64,000 nucleotides of DNA. Origin: Pseudomonadota bacterium. Lineage in GTDB: Bacteria > Pseudomonadota > Alphaproteobacteria > Caulobacterales > Caulobacteraceae. Below the pieces are notes generated by a model. That model did no database searches. It was not told where the DNA came from and worked only from the letters and a program-made list of their open reading frames with translations. Where the stretch lies: positions 1 through 64,000 of the forward strand of contig JAFECT010000006.1 in the NCBI GenBank assembly GCA_018241995.1, written 5' to 3'. Positions 26,821-36,788 of this stretch are shown here, one piece after another (position 1 is the first letter of the stretch; each line of letters starts with the position of its first letter). Position numbers and translations under genes: made by a program.

Positions 26821-28653
<1,833 letters not shown>

Positions 28654-28665
28654 CCGAGCGTGTCA

Positions 28666-28688
28666 GGGAAAGTGTCGCACACTTTCCC
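28666..28688. repeat. Perfect 23-bp palindrome after typA
   Basis: GGGAAAGTGT (28666-28675), a CGC loop, then ACACTTTCCC (28679-28688). It forms a 10-bp stem 13 bp after the typA stop, upstream of the real terminator. It looks like an extragenic palindrome, as at 15599-15648, but the sequences differ. Confidence 0.6.
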
Positions 28689-28712
28689 GCCCGGAGATGC
28701 TCGCAAGCGAGA

Positions 28713-28748
28713 GGGGCGGCGAACCAGAGCCGCCCCTTTTCTGTTTTT
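28713..28748 (+). terminator. Intrinsic terminator of typA
   Basis: GGGGCGGC (28713-28720) pairs with GCCGCCCC (28729-28736) around an eight-base loop, followed by TTTTCTGTTTTT. Confidence 0.92.
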
Positions 28749-28771
28749 GGTCGGGGGGCAGGAGACTGCAG

Positions 28772-29158
28772 ATGACCCATGCCGAGCATCACCACCCTCA
28801 TGGCCTCGCCCTGGCGCCGGCGATCCTGATCGCGTTCGCGGTCATCGCCATCGCCACGCCTGCGGTGACGCGCACGCCCGAGCTGGTCGCCGCCATGGGC
28901 CACAAGTGGGGCCGGGCCCACGCGACCGAGGGCCTGCGCCGGGCGATCCCGCCCGGCAGTTCGGAACAGGCGCTGCTCGCACGGTTGCGCCAGGACGGCT
29001 TCCACCTCGGCAAGTCGCGCCGCGACGGCAGCCGCTTCGCCCGCGCCTATCAGGGCGGCGGCAATATCGCCTGCACCGATATCTACACCGTGACCTGGCG
29101 CGTGGACGCCGAGGGGCGGATCACCGCCATCGACGGCGATGTCGAGGGTTCCTGTTGA
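28772..29158 (+). CDS. Small membrane-anchored protein, BamE-like C-terminal part (hypothetical)
   Basis: 128 residues from the ATG at 28772, with AGGAG about ten bases upstream. A His-rich start (HAEHHHPHG) is followed by one membrane segment (LAPAILIAFAVIAIATPAV). The periplasmic part has the IPPGSSEQALLARLRQDGF and YTVTWRVDAEGRITAIDG pattern reminiscent of SmpA/BamE-type folds, with two cysteines. No function is assigned. The His cluster before the membrane segment is notable as a possible metal-binding feature. Confidence 0.65.
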   Translation: MTHAEHHHPHGLALAPAILIAFAVIAIATPAVTRTPELVAAMGHKWGRAHATEGLRRAIPPGSSEQALLARLRQDGFHLGKSRRDGSRFARAYQGGGNIACTDIYTVTWRVDAEGRITAIDGDVEGSC

Positions 29159-29211
29159 ACGGTCTGCTCGGCCAGGCCTGACCGGTCGCGCCGGCTCGGC
29201 TATGAAAGGGC

Positions 29212-30366
29212 ATGAACCCGATCTACGCCAACCTGCCGACGACCATTTTCGAGGTGATGAGCGGCCTCGCCCGAGAGACCGGAGCGATCAACCTGGGGCA
29301 GGGCTTTCCCGACGAGCCGGGGCCGGAGGCGGTCCGGCGCCAGGCGGCCGAAGCGGCGATCTCCGGCTGGAACCAGTATCCGCCTATGCGCGGCCTGCCT
29401 GAGCTGCGCGAGGCGGTGGCCTATCATTACAAGCGGTTCCAGAACCTCGACCTGGACTGGAACAGCCAGATCACCGTCACCTCCGGCGCCACCGAGGCCC
29501 TGGCCGCGTCGCTGTTCGCCCTGATCGAGCCGGGCGACGAGGTGGTGCTGTTCCAGCCGCTCTACGACGCCTATGCGCCGCTGATCCGCCGGGCCGGCGG
29601 GACCATCCGGCTCGTGCGGCTGCAGCCGCCCGGCTGGCGGATCACTCGCGAGGCTCTGGAGGCGGCGTTCACGCCCAACACCAGGCTGGTGGTCTTCAAT
29701 AACCCGCTCAATCCGGCGGGCGTCGCCTTCCCGGCTGAAGACCTGAACCTCCTGGCCGAGTTCTGCATCGCCCATGACGCCATCGCCGTCTGCGACGAGG
29801 TCTGGGAGCAGGTGGTGTTCGACGGTCGCGCGCACACGCCGCTGATGGCCCTGCCGGGCATGGCCGAGCGCACGGTCAAGATCGGCTCGGCGGGGAAGAT
29901 GTTCGCCCTGACCGGCTGGAAGGTCGGCTTCGTCTGCGCGTCGCCGGAGCTTTCCGGCGTGATCGCCAAGGCGCACCAGTTCCTGACCTTCACCACGCCG
30001 CCCAACCTGCAGGCGGCCGTCGCCTGGGGCCTGAAGAACTCCGACGACTGGTTCGAAGAGATGCCCAAGGGCCTGCAGCGCTCGCGCGACCGGCTGGCGG
30101 CGGGGCTGCGCGCCGAAGGTTTCGCGGTTCTCGACAGCGGCGGCACCTATTTCCTGAACATCGACCTGGAGGGCTCGGGCGTCGATCTCGACGACCGCAG
30201 TTTCTCGATGCGCGCCGTGAAGGAGGCGGGCGTGGCCTCAATTCCCGTTTCGAGCTTCTATGAGACCGATCCGGTGACGACCGTGGTCCGCCTCTGCTTC
30301 GCCAAGGCCGACGATACCCTGGACCAGGCTGTCGAACGCCTCGCCCGCTTCCGGCGAAGTTTCTGA
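29212..30366 (+). CDS. Class I/II PLP aminotransferase
   Basis: 384 residues. Family motifs include INLGQGFPDEPGP, YPPMRGLPELREAVA, NNPLNPAGVAF, and the PLP Lys region IGSAGKMFALTGWKVGF. The C-terminal Arg region is VVRLCFAKADDTL. The pattern matches methionine/kynurenine-type aminotransferases (YbdL/KAT-like), which act on methionine or aromatic amino acids with 2-oxo acids; the exact substrate cannot be read from sequence. A single gene about 50 bp after the small membrane protein gene. Confidence 0.88.
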   Translation: MNPIYANLPTTIFEVMSGLARETGAINLGQGFPDEPGPEAVRRQAAEAAISGWNQYPPMRGLPELREAVAYHYKRFQNLDLDWNSQITVTSGATEALAASLFALIEPGDEVVLFQPLYDAYAPLIRRAGGTIRLVRLQPPGWRITREALEAAFTPNTRLVVFNNPLNPAGVAFPAEDLNLLAEFCIAHDAIAVCDEVWEQVVFDGRAHTPLMALPGMAERTVKIGSAGKMFALTGWKVGFVCASPELSGVIAKAHQFLTFTTPPNLQAAVAWGLKNSDDWFEEMPKGLQRSRDRLAAGLRAEGFAVLDSGGTYFLNIDLEGSGVDLDDRSFSMRAVKEAGVASIPVSSFYETDPVTTVVRLCFAKADDTLDQAVERLARFRRSF

Positions 30367-30432
30367 AACCACGAGCGGTTTTGGCGCGTTGAAACCCTGG
30401 GCGGGTGTGGGAGCCGCGTCGGGGACTTGGCC

Positions 30433-30657
30433 ATGCGCGCCATCGTCATCGCCTTAGCCGGTATCGGGATGCTGCTTGACGGCGCCGCCCAAGCCGCGCC
30501 TTCGCCGACGCGCCAGGCGGCGCGGCCCGCCGTGCGCGCCGCTCCGCGCCATCCGCCGCGCAAGCCGCTGATGGAGCAGGCGCGCGGCCGCGGCCTGGTC
30601 ACCGCCGTCATCTCCGAGCGTGAAGTCCTTGCGGCCGAGCATGGGCCGCAACTCTAA
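30433..30657 (+). CDS. Small secreted hypothetical protein
   Basis: 74 residues from the ATG at 30433 (a TTG two codons earlier is possible). A signal peptide (IVIALAGIGMLLDGAAQAA) precedes a Pro/Arg-rich mature part (PSPTRQAARPAVRAAPRHPPRK) ending in RGRGLVTAVISEREVL. No family recognised. It is the first of three small exported proteins in a row. Confidence 0.5.
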   Translation: MRAIVIALAGIGMLLDGAAQAAPSPTRQAARPAVRAAPRHPPRKPLMEQARGRGLVTAVISEREVLAAEHGPQL

Positions 30658-30723
30658 GCGGAGCTGGAAACCATACGGATATCAAGGCGTTGGCTCTGGG
30701 GTGTAGTCGCTCGGAGTCCCGCC

Positions 30724-31119
30724 ATGCGTCGCCTGCCTCTCGCCGTCCTCGCCATTTCCGTCCTGGCCGCGCCGGCCTTGGCCGAGACTGCGCCGCTGCA
30801 TCCGGCATCGACGCCCAGCCTTGGCGACCGCCTGGGATTTACGACCGGCAGCAGCGCCATGGACGCATCGGCTGTCGCCGCGGAGGCGGACACAGATCGC
30901 GCGCAGGGCCGCATCGCGCCGGGCCAGACGGTGCGGGATGCTTCCGGCCACGTGGTCGGCAAGGTGGTTCGGATTGCGAACTCCGGCGGGGATGAAGTGT
31001 TGGTGCGCGGCTCCGGCGGCAAGTTGAGCCGCGTGCATGTGGAGTCGTTCGGCGCCGAGGGTGACGCCTGGCTGGGCGGTCCTCAAGACCTGCAGGATCC
31101 CCGCCTGGTCTGGTATTGA
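30724..31119 (+). CDS. Secreted hypothetical protein with PRC-barrel-like segment
   Basis: 131 residues. Signal peptide LAVLAISVLAAPALA. The C-terminal region VRDASGHVVGKVVRIAN followed by EVLVRGSGGKLSRVHVES resembles one PRC-barrel-like repeat and is clearly related to the same segment in the next gene, so the two are likely diverged duplicates. Function unknown. Confidence 0.65.
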   Translation: MRRLPLAVLAISVLAAPALAETAPLHPASTPSLGDRLGFTTGSSAMDASAVAAEADTDRAQGRIAPGQTVRDASGHVVGKVVRIANSGGDEVLVRGSGGKLSRVHVESFGAEGDAWLGGPQDLQDPRLVWY

Positions 31120-31214
31120 CCACGCCTTTACGAATGCCTGCGAAACCTTGGCGGCCCCAAAAGCGTTAATCTCAATGACGGCCCCTCCCGCCGTCGTCTT
31201 GGGGACAAAGATTC

Positions 31215-31913
31215 ATGCGTAAAGTCCTGCTACTCGGCGCAACCGCGGCGCTGATCTGCGCTGCGCCCGCCTACGCCCAACTCCTGCCCGGCGGCTCGCC
31301 GGTGGGGAATATCGGCTCCAGCCTGGGCTCGAGCACCCTGTCGCGCACCACCGTCGATCCGGGCCGGACGAGCACGGTCGACACCGCGACCCAGACCGAC
31401 AATTCGACCAGCTCGCGCATCCGCACGCGGCACAAGGACGCCAAGGTCGACGGGGCCGCCAATGGCGGCGCCAACGCCTCGGCTTCTGTGACCCGCCCCA
31501 GCGTCTCGCCGGTCACCGGCCAGGTGCGCTCCACCACCGGCCAAGCGGCGGGCTACGCGCGCGGCACGGCCGGTGACGCCCTGGGCGCGGCTCGCGGCGG
31601 CGCCAATGCGGTCACCGGGGCCACGCCCAGCGCCTCCTTCAGCGCGCAGGGCGGCGCGGGCCGCTCCGGCGGTTCGGCGTCCGGCTCGGCCTCGATCAAT
31701 CCGGGCTTCCCGGTGAAGGACACCGCCGGCCGCACGCTTGGTCAGGTCACCCGGGTGGTCCGCGACCGCGCAGGCCAAGCCCAGACCATCGTGGTGAAGT
31801 CCGCCGACGGCACGCTGCATTCGATCAAGGCCAGCGACGTTTCGGTCAGCGGCGGCGCGGCCGTGACCAGCGCGTCGAACGTCAACGGCTCGGCTTCGGC
31901 GGGGCATCGCTAG
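31215..31913 (+). CDS. Secreted low-complexity protein with PRC-barrel-like C-terminal segment
   Basis: 232 residues. Signal peptide KVLLLGATAALICAAPAYA. The central region (about 25-165) is Gly/Ser/Thr/Ala-rich with little Cys or aromatic content. The C-terminal VKDTAGRTLGQVTRVVRD and TIVVKSADGTLHSIKASDV match the segment of the preceding gene. The low-complexity part resembles envelope or matrix linkers. A hairpin terminator follows. Confidence 0.7.
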   Translation: MRKVLLLGATAALICAAPAYAQLLPGGSPVGNIGSSLGSSTLSRTTVDPGRTSTVDTATQTDNSTSSRIRTRHKDAKVDGAANGGANASASVTRPSVSPVTGQVRSTTGQAAGYARGTAGDALGAARGGANAVTGATPSASFSAQGGAGRSGGSASGSASINPGFPVKDTAGRTLGQVTRVVRDRAGQAQTIVVKSADGTLHSIKASDVSVSGGAAVTSASNVNGSASAGHR

Positions 31914-31948
31914 GGCGAAGTTCGCGCCCGACAATCTGGCCGAACACC

Positions 31949-31979
31949 GAGGGGCGGCGCGCAGGCGTCGCCCCTCTTT
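31949..31979 (+). terminator. Terminator after the secreted low-complexity gene
   Basis: GAGGGGCG (31949-31956) pairs with CGCCCCTC (31969-31976) with a 12-base loop, followed by TTT. The short T-run makes it a moderate terminator. Confidence 0.75.
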
Positions 31980-32014
31980 GGTGCAAGTAAAGGTGTCCGC
32001 GGCGCCACAGGTCA

Positions 32015-32034
32015 AATTCAGCTGCTAATGAATT
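32015..32034. promoter_or_regulatory. AT-rich inverted repeat upstream of the XRE regulator
   Basis: AATTCA-N8-TGAATT lies in an AT-rich stretch about 157 bp before the XRE gene and may be an operator or part of its promoter. Confidence 0.3.
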
Positions 32035-32190
32035 AATGAAATCTTGTTGCGGCCAAGCTGTTGTTAGCGTTCTCTGTTTCCCGCGTGAGGCGAGTGAGTT
32101 CTTCTCCTCCGGCACGAGCCTTGCCGCGCATCCGGCGAGCCGTTTCGAAATGAGACGGCCCTCGACAGGATGGAACGGGGGTAGAGTGGC

Positions 32191-32574
32191 ATGGCGACCG
32201 ATATCGATCTTCACCTTGGTAAGCGTCTGCGCCGTCGGCGGCGCCTCCTCGGCCTGACCCAGCAGCAGCTGGCCAACGCCGTGGGCATTCGGTTTCAGCA
32301 GATCCAGAAGTACGAGTGCGGCGCGAACCGCATCTCGGCCGCGCGCCTTTGGCAGCTGGCCGAGGCGCTGGAGACGCCGGTGAGCTATTTCTATGACGGC
32401 CTGGCCGAGGCTGTAGCCCGCGCCGACGCCGCCGAGGAGCGTTCCGGCGAAATGTTCTCCCGCAAGGAGACCTTGGACCTCATCCAGGCGTACTATCGCC
32501 TGAGTGAGCGGCCCCGCCGGCGCCTGCTCGATCTGGCCAAGTCGCTGGACACCGAGAACGAGACCGCGGCCTAG
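32191..32574 (+). CDS. XRE family helix-turn-helix regulator
   Basis: 127 residues. A HTH_3 domain occupies about 8-70: LGKRLRRRRRLLGLTQQQLA, then FQQIQKYECGANRISAARLW. A short C-terminal helix-rich tail follows (LDLIQAYYRLSERPRRRLLDLAKSL). This small family is widespread in alphaproteobacteria with several copies per genome; targets here are unknown. A 277-bp upstream region separates it from the previous gene and holds a terminator and AT-rich promoter-like DNA. Confidence 0.88.
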   Translation: MATDIDLHLGKRLRRRRRLLGLTQQQLANAVGIRFQQIQKYECGANRISAARLWQLAEALETPVSYFYDGLAEAVARADAAEERSGEMFSRKETLDLIQAYYRLSERPRRRLLDLAKSLDTENETAA

Positions 32575-32646
32575 CCGGCGCGTCTCACCGTCTCACCAGT
32601 ACGCATCCGCTGGACCGGCCGAGGGCTAGCCCCTATCGGTCGGTCC

Positions 32647-33453
32647 ATGCGCACGTCAGGACCCGACTTCGCCGCTCTTGAGGCCTTCGCCGTGGAGCTC
32701 GCCCGCGCGGCGGGCAGGGCCGCCCTGCCGCTGTTCCGCACCGACTGCGGCCATGACGACAAAGGCGGACCGGGCGCCTACGACCCGGTCACCGAGGCCG
32801 ACCGCTCCGCCGAGCGGGCTATCCGCGCCCTGATCGCAGAGCATCATCCAGAACATGGGGTGGTCGGCGAGGAGTACGGCTCCGAGCGTGAAGAAGCGGA
32901 ATTCGTCTGGGTGCTCGACCCCGTGGACGGGACCCGGGCCTTCGTGGCGGGCCTGCCGCTCTGGACCACGCTGATCGCCTTGCGCCACAAGGGGAAGCCC
33001 GTGGTCGGCGTCATCGCTCAGCCCTATCTCGACGAAGTTTTCGTGGGCGGCCCGGATGGGTCGCGCCTGATCGCGCGCGGCGAGACCTCGCGATTGAAGA
33101 CACGGGCCTGCTCTGATCTCTCCCAGGCGGTGATAGCCACCACCGACGCCAACCTGTTCCAGGGCGCCGAGCGCGAGGGTTGGGAGGCGGTACGCGCCGC
33201 CGCGCGTCTGGCCCGCTACGGCTGCGACGCCTATGCCTACGCCATGGTCGCGCTGGGCCACGTCGACCTGGTGGTCGAATCCGGGCTGAAGCCCTGGGAC
33301 TACGAGGCGCTGGCGCCGGTGGTGCGCGGCGCGGGCGGCCGGGTCGGCAATTGGCGCGGCGAGGCGCTGGATAGGACCGGGCAAGTGATCGCGGCTGGCG
33401 ATGCAGCCCTGTTTGGCCAAGTGGCAGAGCGGTTGCGGGAGGTGGCGGTCTAG
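32647..33453 (+). CDS. hisN: Inositol-monophosphatase family phosphatase, probably histidinol-phosphatase
   Basis: 268 residues. Metal-binding motifs are VVGEEYG (Glu75), DPVDGTRAFVAGLP (Asp91, Asp94) and LKPWDYEALAPVV. The last, with the RAFV sequence after DPVDGT, is the pattern of HisN-type histidinol-phosphatases rather than SuhB. It would dephosphorylate L-histidinol phosphate in histidine synthesis. No other his genes are adjacent, as is usual for hisN in alphaproteobacteria. Confidence 0.82.
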   Translation: MRTSGPDFAALEAFAVELARAAGRAALPLFRTDCGHDDKGGPGAYDPVTEADRSAERAIRALIAEHHPEHGVVGEEYGSEREEAEFVWVLDPVDGTRAFVAGLPLWTTLIALRHKGKPVVGVIAQPYLDEVFVGGPDGSRLIARGETSRLKTRACSDLSQAVIATTDANLFQGAEREGWEAVRAAARLARYGCDAYAYAMVALGHVDLVVESGLKPWDYEALAPVVRGAGGRVGNWRGEALDRTGQVIAAGDAALFGQVAERLREVAV

Positions 33454-33515
33454 CTTTTGGGTTGCTGAGCAGTCGGTTTCTGGCGACTATCTTGCCCACG
33501 CGCCGGGGGGCATTC

Positions 33516-34205
33516 ATGTCGAAGAGATCGGGCGAGCACGGGGCAGGCATCGTTGCGGCCGCAGTCGCGCTGCTGCTATCGGCGCCCAACGCCGCGCTTG
33601 CTGATAAGAAAATGCCTGCTGTTCAGCCTGAGCCAGGCAGCGCGCTCGTCTACGTGTATCGGCCGGCGGCCTCTATTCTGGCGATGTCCAAGGCCACGTT
33701 TTCCCTGGACGAGCAGGCGTTCGTGGACCTGCCTTGGGGCGGTTGCGCCTTCATTCAAGTGACGCCGGGCGAACACATGTTGGCGATGCGTTGGACGGGA
33801 GCTTTTGCACCGAAGCCGGGTCGTCATGAATTTCACGGGCTTGGCGAGAAACTGATGCCACCAGGGCTCAGGACCGAGGAGGGACCCCCGGAGTCGCCGC
33901 CCGATCCTACCTTAAGGCTGCCGGCCCATTTCGCCGCGGGGCAAGCTTACCTCTATCAACTCGATGTTCGGGAACTGGACAAAACTACGTTCATCTTGCT
34001 CCCGCAGCACCAAAGCGACGACTGGCCGGTAGCGTCTGTCGGCCCTGTATCGGACCCGCCGATGCTGCGCAGCGCGAGCATCAATAGGAACGGCGAGATC
34101 GACGTTGACTGGCGCGTCGTGCCGATCGATCCGGCATCGGGGCTGCCGACGATGCGGGAATGCCGTTATGTCCCGGCGAAATATGCTCCGCCGCAGGGTC
34201 GATAG
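33516..34205 (+). CDS. Secreted hypothetical protein, DUF2846-like
   Basis: 229 residues from the ATG at 33516, preceded by a GGGGGG ribosome site; the frame is open to 33462. Signal segment IVAAAVALLLSAPNAALA. Then GSALVYVYRPAASILAM and FSLDEQAFVDLPWGGCAFI followed by VTPGEHML resemble the DUF2846 beta-sandwich. The base composition is a little lower in GC than its neighbours. It is co-oriented with hisN 62 bp upstream. Function unknown. Confidence 0.65.
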   Translation: MSKRSGEHGAGIVAAAVALLLSAPNAALADKKMPAVQPEPGSALVYVYRPAASILAMSKATFSLDEQAFVDLPWGGCAFIQVTPGEHMLAMRWTGAFAPKPGRHEFHGLGEKLMPPGLRTEEGPPESPPDPTLRLPAHFAAGQAYLYQLDVRELDKTTFILLPQHQSDDWPVASVGPVSDPPMLRSASINRNGEIDVDWRVVPIDPASGLPTMRECRYVPAKYAPPQGR

Positions 34206-34220
34206 TCCTGGGCGTTCGCT

Positions 34221-35579
34221 TTAGCGGTTGAGCGACAGCGGAGGTTCGTCCTCATCCACAGACGCATTGGGTGGGGGCGCGCTCAAAGGGCCGAAAGTGA
34301 TTGCCTGCAGCGGCGTGGTCGGGGCCATGGGCTCGATTTCCGGCCGGCTCTCGGCCTGAGGCGCCTCAAGCGCAGCTTCCGCAACCGTGGGCGCAACGTC
34401 CATAGCCTCAGCGGCTATCGGCTCGTGGGGGGGCCATGAGGCCTGAGCCGGCTCGACCAGGTCGGCCTGTGGAGTCTCGACCATTGGGGCCGGCGCGGCG
34501 TTCCAGGCGGCCGCCTGCGGCTCGGGTTCGAGATAGGTCTCTGGTTCGAGCGCCTGCATCGGCTCCGGCGACGGGGCGTCGGACTCCGACGCCGCGTGCA
34601 TGTGCCCCGGCCGCGGCGCCACGCGGTCGGCCATGTCATCGAATTCGCGGAAGAACTGCTCGCGCATGTCGTCGAGCTCCATCAGGACCTCGTGCTTGGC
34701 GCGGGGCACTTCCACATAGCGGCCGTTGGGAATGCGCTTGGCGGCCCACTTGGCGGTGGTCTTCCAGACACGGTCGTCGTTGGCGGCCTGGACGATGGTC
34801 AGGGGGATGCGCACGCGGCGCAGCGCCTTGGGCTTCAGCGCCCGCTCGCCCGCGTCCACCGCGAAGTGCAGCCAGCCCCAGGTGATGCCGCCCACCGCCA
34901 GGTGCGGGCAGGCGTAGAGCTGCTCGCGCCAGCGCTCGTAGCGATGCTCGTCGTGGGTCAGCGAGTCCTTGCCGAAGGTGTGCTCGAACGGATCGTCGTA
35001 TTCGTCCAGGACGTAGTCGCCGGCCTTGCCGTGCCGCACGTTCCAGCGCGCGGCGAAGCGCACCGACCATAGCGACCGCTTGCCGGTCTTCAGCCGCAGC
35101 ATGGGGCTGGACAGCACCGCGCCGGCGAAACGGCTCTCGCCGCTCTCCAGCGACAGCAGGTTCAGCACGCCGCCCATGGAGTGGCCGACCATGATCCAGG
35201 GCTTGGGCGCCGCCGCTTCATAGGTGTCGAGCAGGCGCGAGAAGTCGTCGATGTATTCCTCGACCGCCCGGCCGTGGCCCTTCAGGCGGTCCGGCAGCAG
35301 GCGCGCCGACAGGCCCTGGCCCCGCCAGTCGTGGGCCAGGACGGCGAAGTCGCGAGCCAGGAAGTCGGCGATGGCCTCGTAGTACTTCTCGATCGGCTCA
35401 GTGCGGCCGGGCGACAGCACCACGGTTCCCCGAGGCGCGCCTTCAGGCCTCCACAACGCGGCGCGCAGGCGCAGGCCCCCGGCGCCGCGATACCACTCCC
35501 CGACCCCACTCGGTGGGGCCGAAGCGCCCGGCACGGACATCAGCGGCGCATTGGCTGCGAAGGCGGCGACCCGGTTCAA
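34221..35579 (-). CDS. Alpha/beta hydrolase (lysophospholipase-like) with acidic/Pro-rich C-terminal tail
   Basis: 452 residues if the TTG at 35579 is used; it has AGGAAG about ten bases upstream. An ATG at 35540 would shorten it by 13. The catalytic Ser134 is in VGHSMGGV, GTVVLSPGRTEPIEKYYE and HDWRGQGLS match serine aminopeptidase/lysophospholipase L2-like hydrolases, and the His is near PRAKHEVLME. After about residue 325 comes a 125-residue tail of Ala/Pro/Glu, likely disordered. It follows the methyltransferase-like gene with one base between stop and start. Confidence 0.85.
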   Translation of the reverse strand: MNRVAAFAANAPLMSVPGASAPPSGVGEWYRGAGGLRLRAALWRPEGAPRGTVVLSPGRTEPIEKYYEAIADFLARDFAVLAHDWRGQGLSARLLPDRLKGHGRAVEEYIDDFSRLLDTYEAAAPKPWIMVGHSMGGVLNLLSLESGESRFAGAVLSSPMLRLKTGKRSLWSVRFAARWNVRHGKAGDYVLDEYDDPFEHTFGKDSLTHDEHRYERWREQLYACPHLAVGGITWGWLHFAVDAGERALKPKALRRVRIPLTIVQAANDDRVWKTTAKWAAKRIPNGRYVEVPRAKHEVLMELDDMREQFFREFDDMADRVAPRPGHMHAASESDAPSPEPMQALEPETYLEPEPQAAAWNAAPAPMVETPQADLVEPAQASWPPHEPIAAEAMDVAPTVAEAALEAPQAESRPEIEPMAPTTPLQAITFGPLSAPPPNASVDEDEPPLSLNR

Positions 35580-35580
35580 C

Positions 35581-36492
35581 TCAAGGCTTCCTGAACTTCA
35601 GCGTCATACGATCGCTCTCGCCGATCAGATCGTACTTGGCGTGGTTGAAATTGGGATTGTCCGGCTGGCCGCGCGGGGCGGACAGGCGGGTGGGCGGCAG
35701 GGTCCAGACGCCGAAGGGGTGATCCTTGGTGTCGCGCGGGTTGGAATTGACCTCGCTGGCCGCCACGAACTGGAAACCGGCCTCAGAGGCCAGCTGCTTC
35801 ACATAGGCTTCCTGGACATAGCCGCTGCTGGCGGCCGGGTCCTGGGTTCCGCCGGCGTTGGCGCGGTGCTGCTCCACGCCGAGAATACCGCCGGATTTCA
35901 GGGCGGCGAAGGCGTCGCGGAAGGCCTTGCGCTCGATGCCGGCCGCCATCCAGCCGTCGAGCACGTCCATGAACAGCGCCAGGTCCATCTGGCCCTTGGG
36001 TGCGGCCTCCTTGCTGGAGGCGCCGAACTCGGTCATCCGCACCTGGCCGTAGAGGCTGCGGTCGCCGCCGAAGCGGTCCTTGAAGTGCTGCACGATCATG
36101 GCCTGGGCGGGGTCGGGATGGTCGCCCAGCTCGAAGTCGGCCGCGTAGAGCACCCCGTCGTTCCTGCCGAGGTACGGCGCCAGGATTTCGGTCCAGAAGC
36201 CCTTGCCGGGCCAGAACTCAACCACCCGCATGCGCGGCTTCAGGCCGAAGAACAGCAAGGTCGGCTCGGGATGGCGGAAGCGGTCGCGCGGGCGGTCCGC
36301 CGCGCGCCAGTCGCCGGCGACGGCCCACTGCAAGGTGCCCTTGTCGGGCGCTTCCTCGGTCTGGGGCGCGGGCTTGTCCGATGACGCCTGCTTGGACTTG
36401 CCCTTGCCGCAGCCGGCCACGCCCAGCGTCGCCGCAGCGGCGGCGCCCAGGAGCATCACGCGTCTGGAGTGGAAGGGCGGAAACTTGGACAT
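35581..36492 (-). CDS. Predicted periplasmic methyltransferase-like lipoprotein
   Basis: 303 residues from the ATG at 36492. A lipoprotein signal (RRVMLLGAAAAATLGVAGC) with lipobox Cys near 28 is followed by Lys/Ser-rich residues. The domain has PRMRVVEFWPGKGFWTEILAPYL, a Rossmann SAM-site-like motif, and LVMD-like LALFMDVLDG. It resembles the predicted-methyltransferase family COG4798, whose members carry export signals. A SAM enzyme outside the cytoplasm would be odd, so the activity is doubtful. It is co-transcribed with the hydrolase, overlapping at TGA-G-TTG. Confidence 0.8.
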   Translation of the reverse strand: MSKFPPFHSRRVMLLGAAAAATLGVAGCGKGKSKQASSDKPAPQTEEAPDKGTLQWAVAGDWRAADRPRDRFRHPEPTLLFFGLKPRMRVVEFWPGKGFWTEILAPYLGRNDGVLYAADFELGDHPDPAQAMIVQHFKDRFGGDRSLYGQVRMTEFGASSKEAAPKGQMDLALFMDVLDGWMAAGIERKAFRDAFAALKSGGILGVEQHRANAGGTQDPAASSGYVQEAYVKQLASEAGFQFVAASEVNSNPRDTKDHPFGVWTLPPTRLSAPRGQPDNPNFNHAKYDLIGESDRMTLKFRKP

Positions 36493-36632
36493 CAAGACCC
36501 CCGGTTCGACACGCGAAAGCCCCCACCTTGCGCGCGCCCCGACCGACCCGCTGTAAACCGCGCCGGGTCCGTCGTCAAAGCCATGCAGGACTTGAGCATT
36601 TTTAGTCGCAGCACCCCGTCGTTTTCGTGACC

Positions 36633-36660
36633 CTTGCGGCGGAAAAACGCGCTTCCTACC
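36633..36660 (+). promoter_or_regulatory. Candidate sigma-32 (RpoH) promoter of hsp20
   Basis: CTTG (36633-36636) and CCTAC (36655-36659) are 18 bp apart, close to the alphaproteobacterial heat-shock consensus (CTTG and CYTAT). It is placed to give a leader of about 120 bases before hsp20. Confidence 0.4.
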
Positions 36661-36663
36661 TGA

Positions 36664-36788
36664 TTGCTCGGAGGCGCTGGATGTCCGGGCCTCCGGCTGA
36701 GCGACGCCCTTGCGGGTCGCCCGGTCGAACACCAACCGCGCCCCAGGCAAATCGCGGGGCGCCGCATCTGCTCCAAGGAGGCATGCGC
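36664..36788 (+). promoter_or_regulatory. ROSE-like RNA thermometer leader of hsp20
   Basis: The leader contains several hairpins (CCGG-GCCT-CCGG, and CGCCC-TTGC-GGG-type) and ends with CTGCTC-CAAG-GAGG at 36769-36781. Here the ribosome site pairs with the upstream GCTC with a bulged G, the arrangement of ROSE thermometers in rhizobial hsp20 leaders. The usual UYGCU core has one deviation (CTGCT). It would hide the ribosome site at low temperature and melt on heat shock. Confidence 0.5.
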
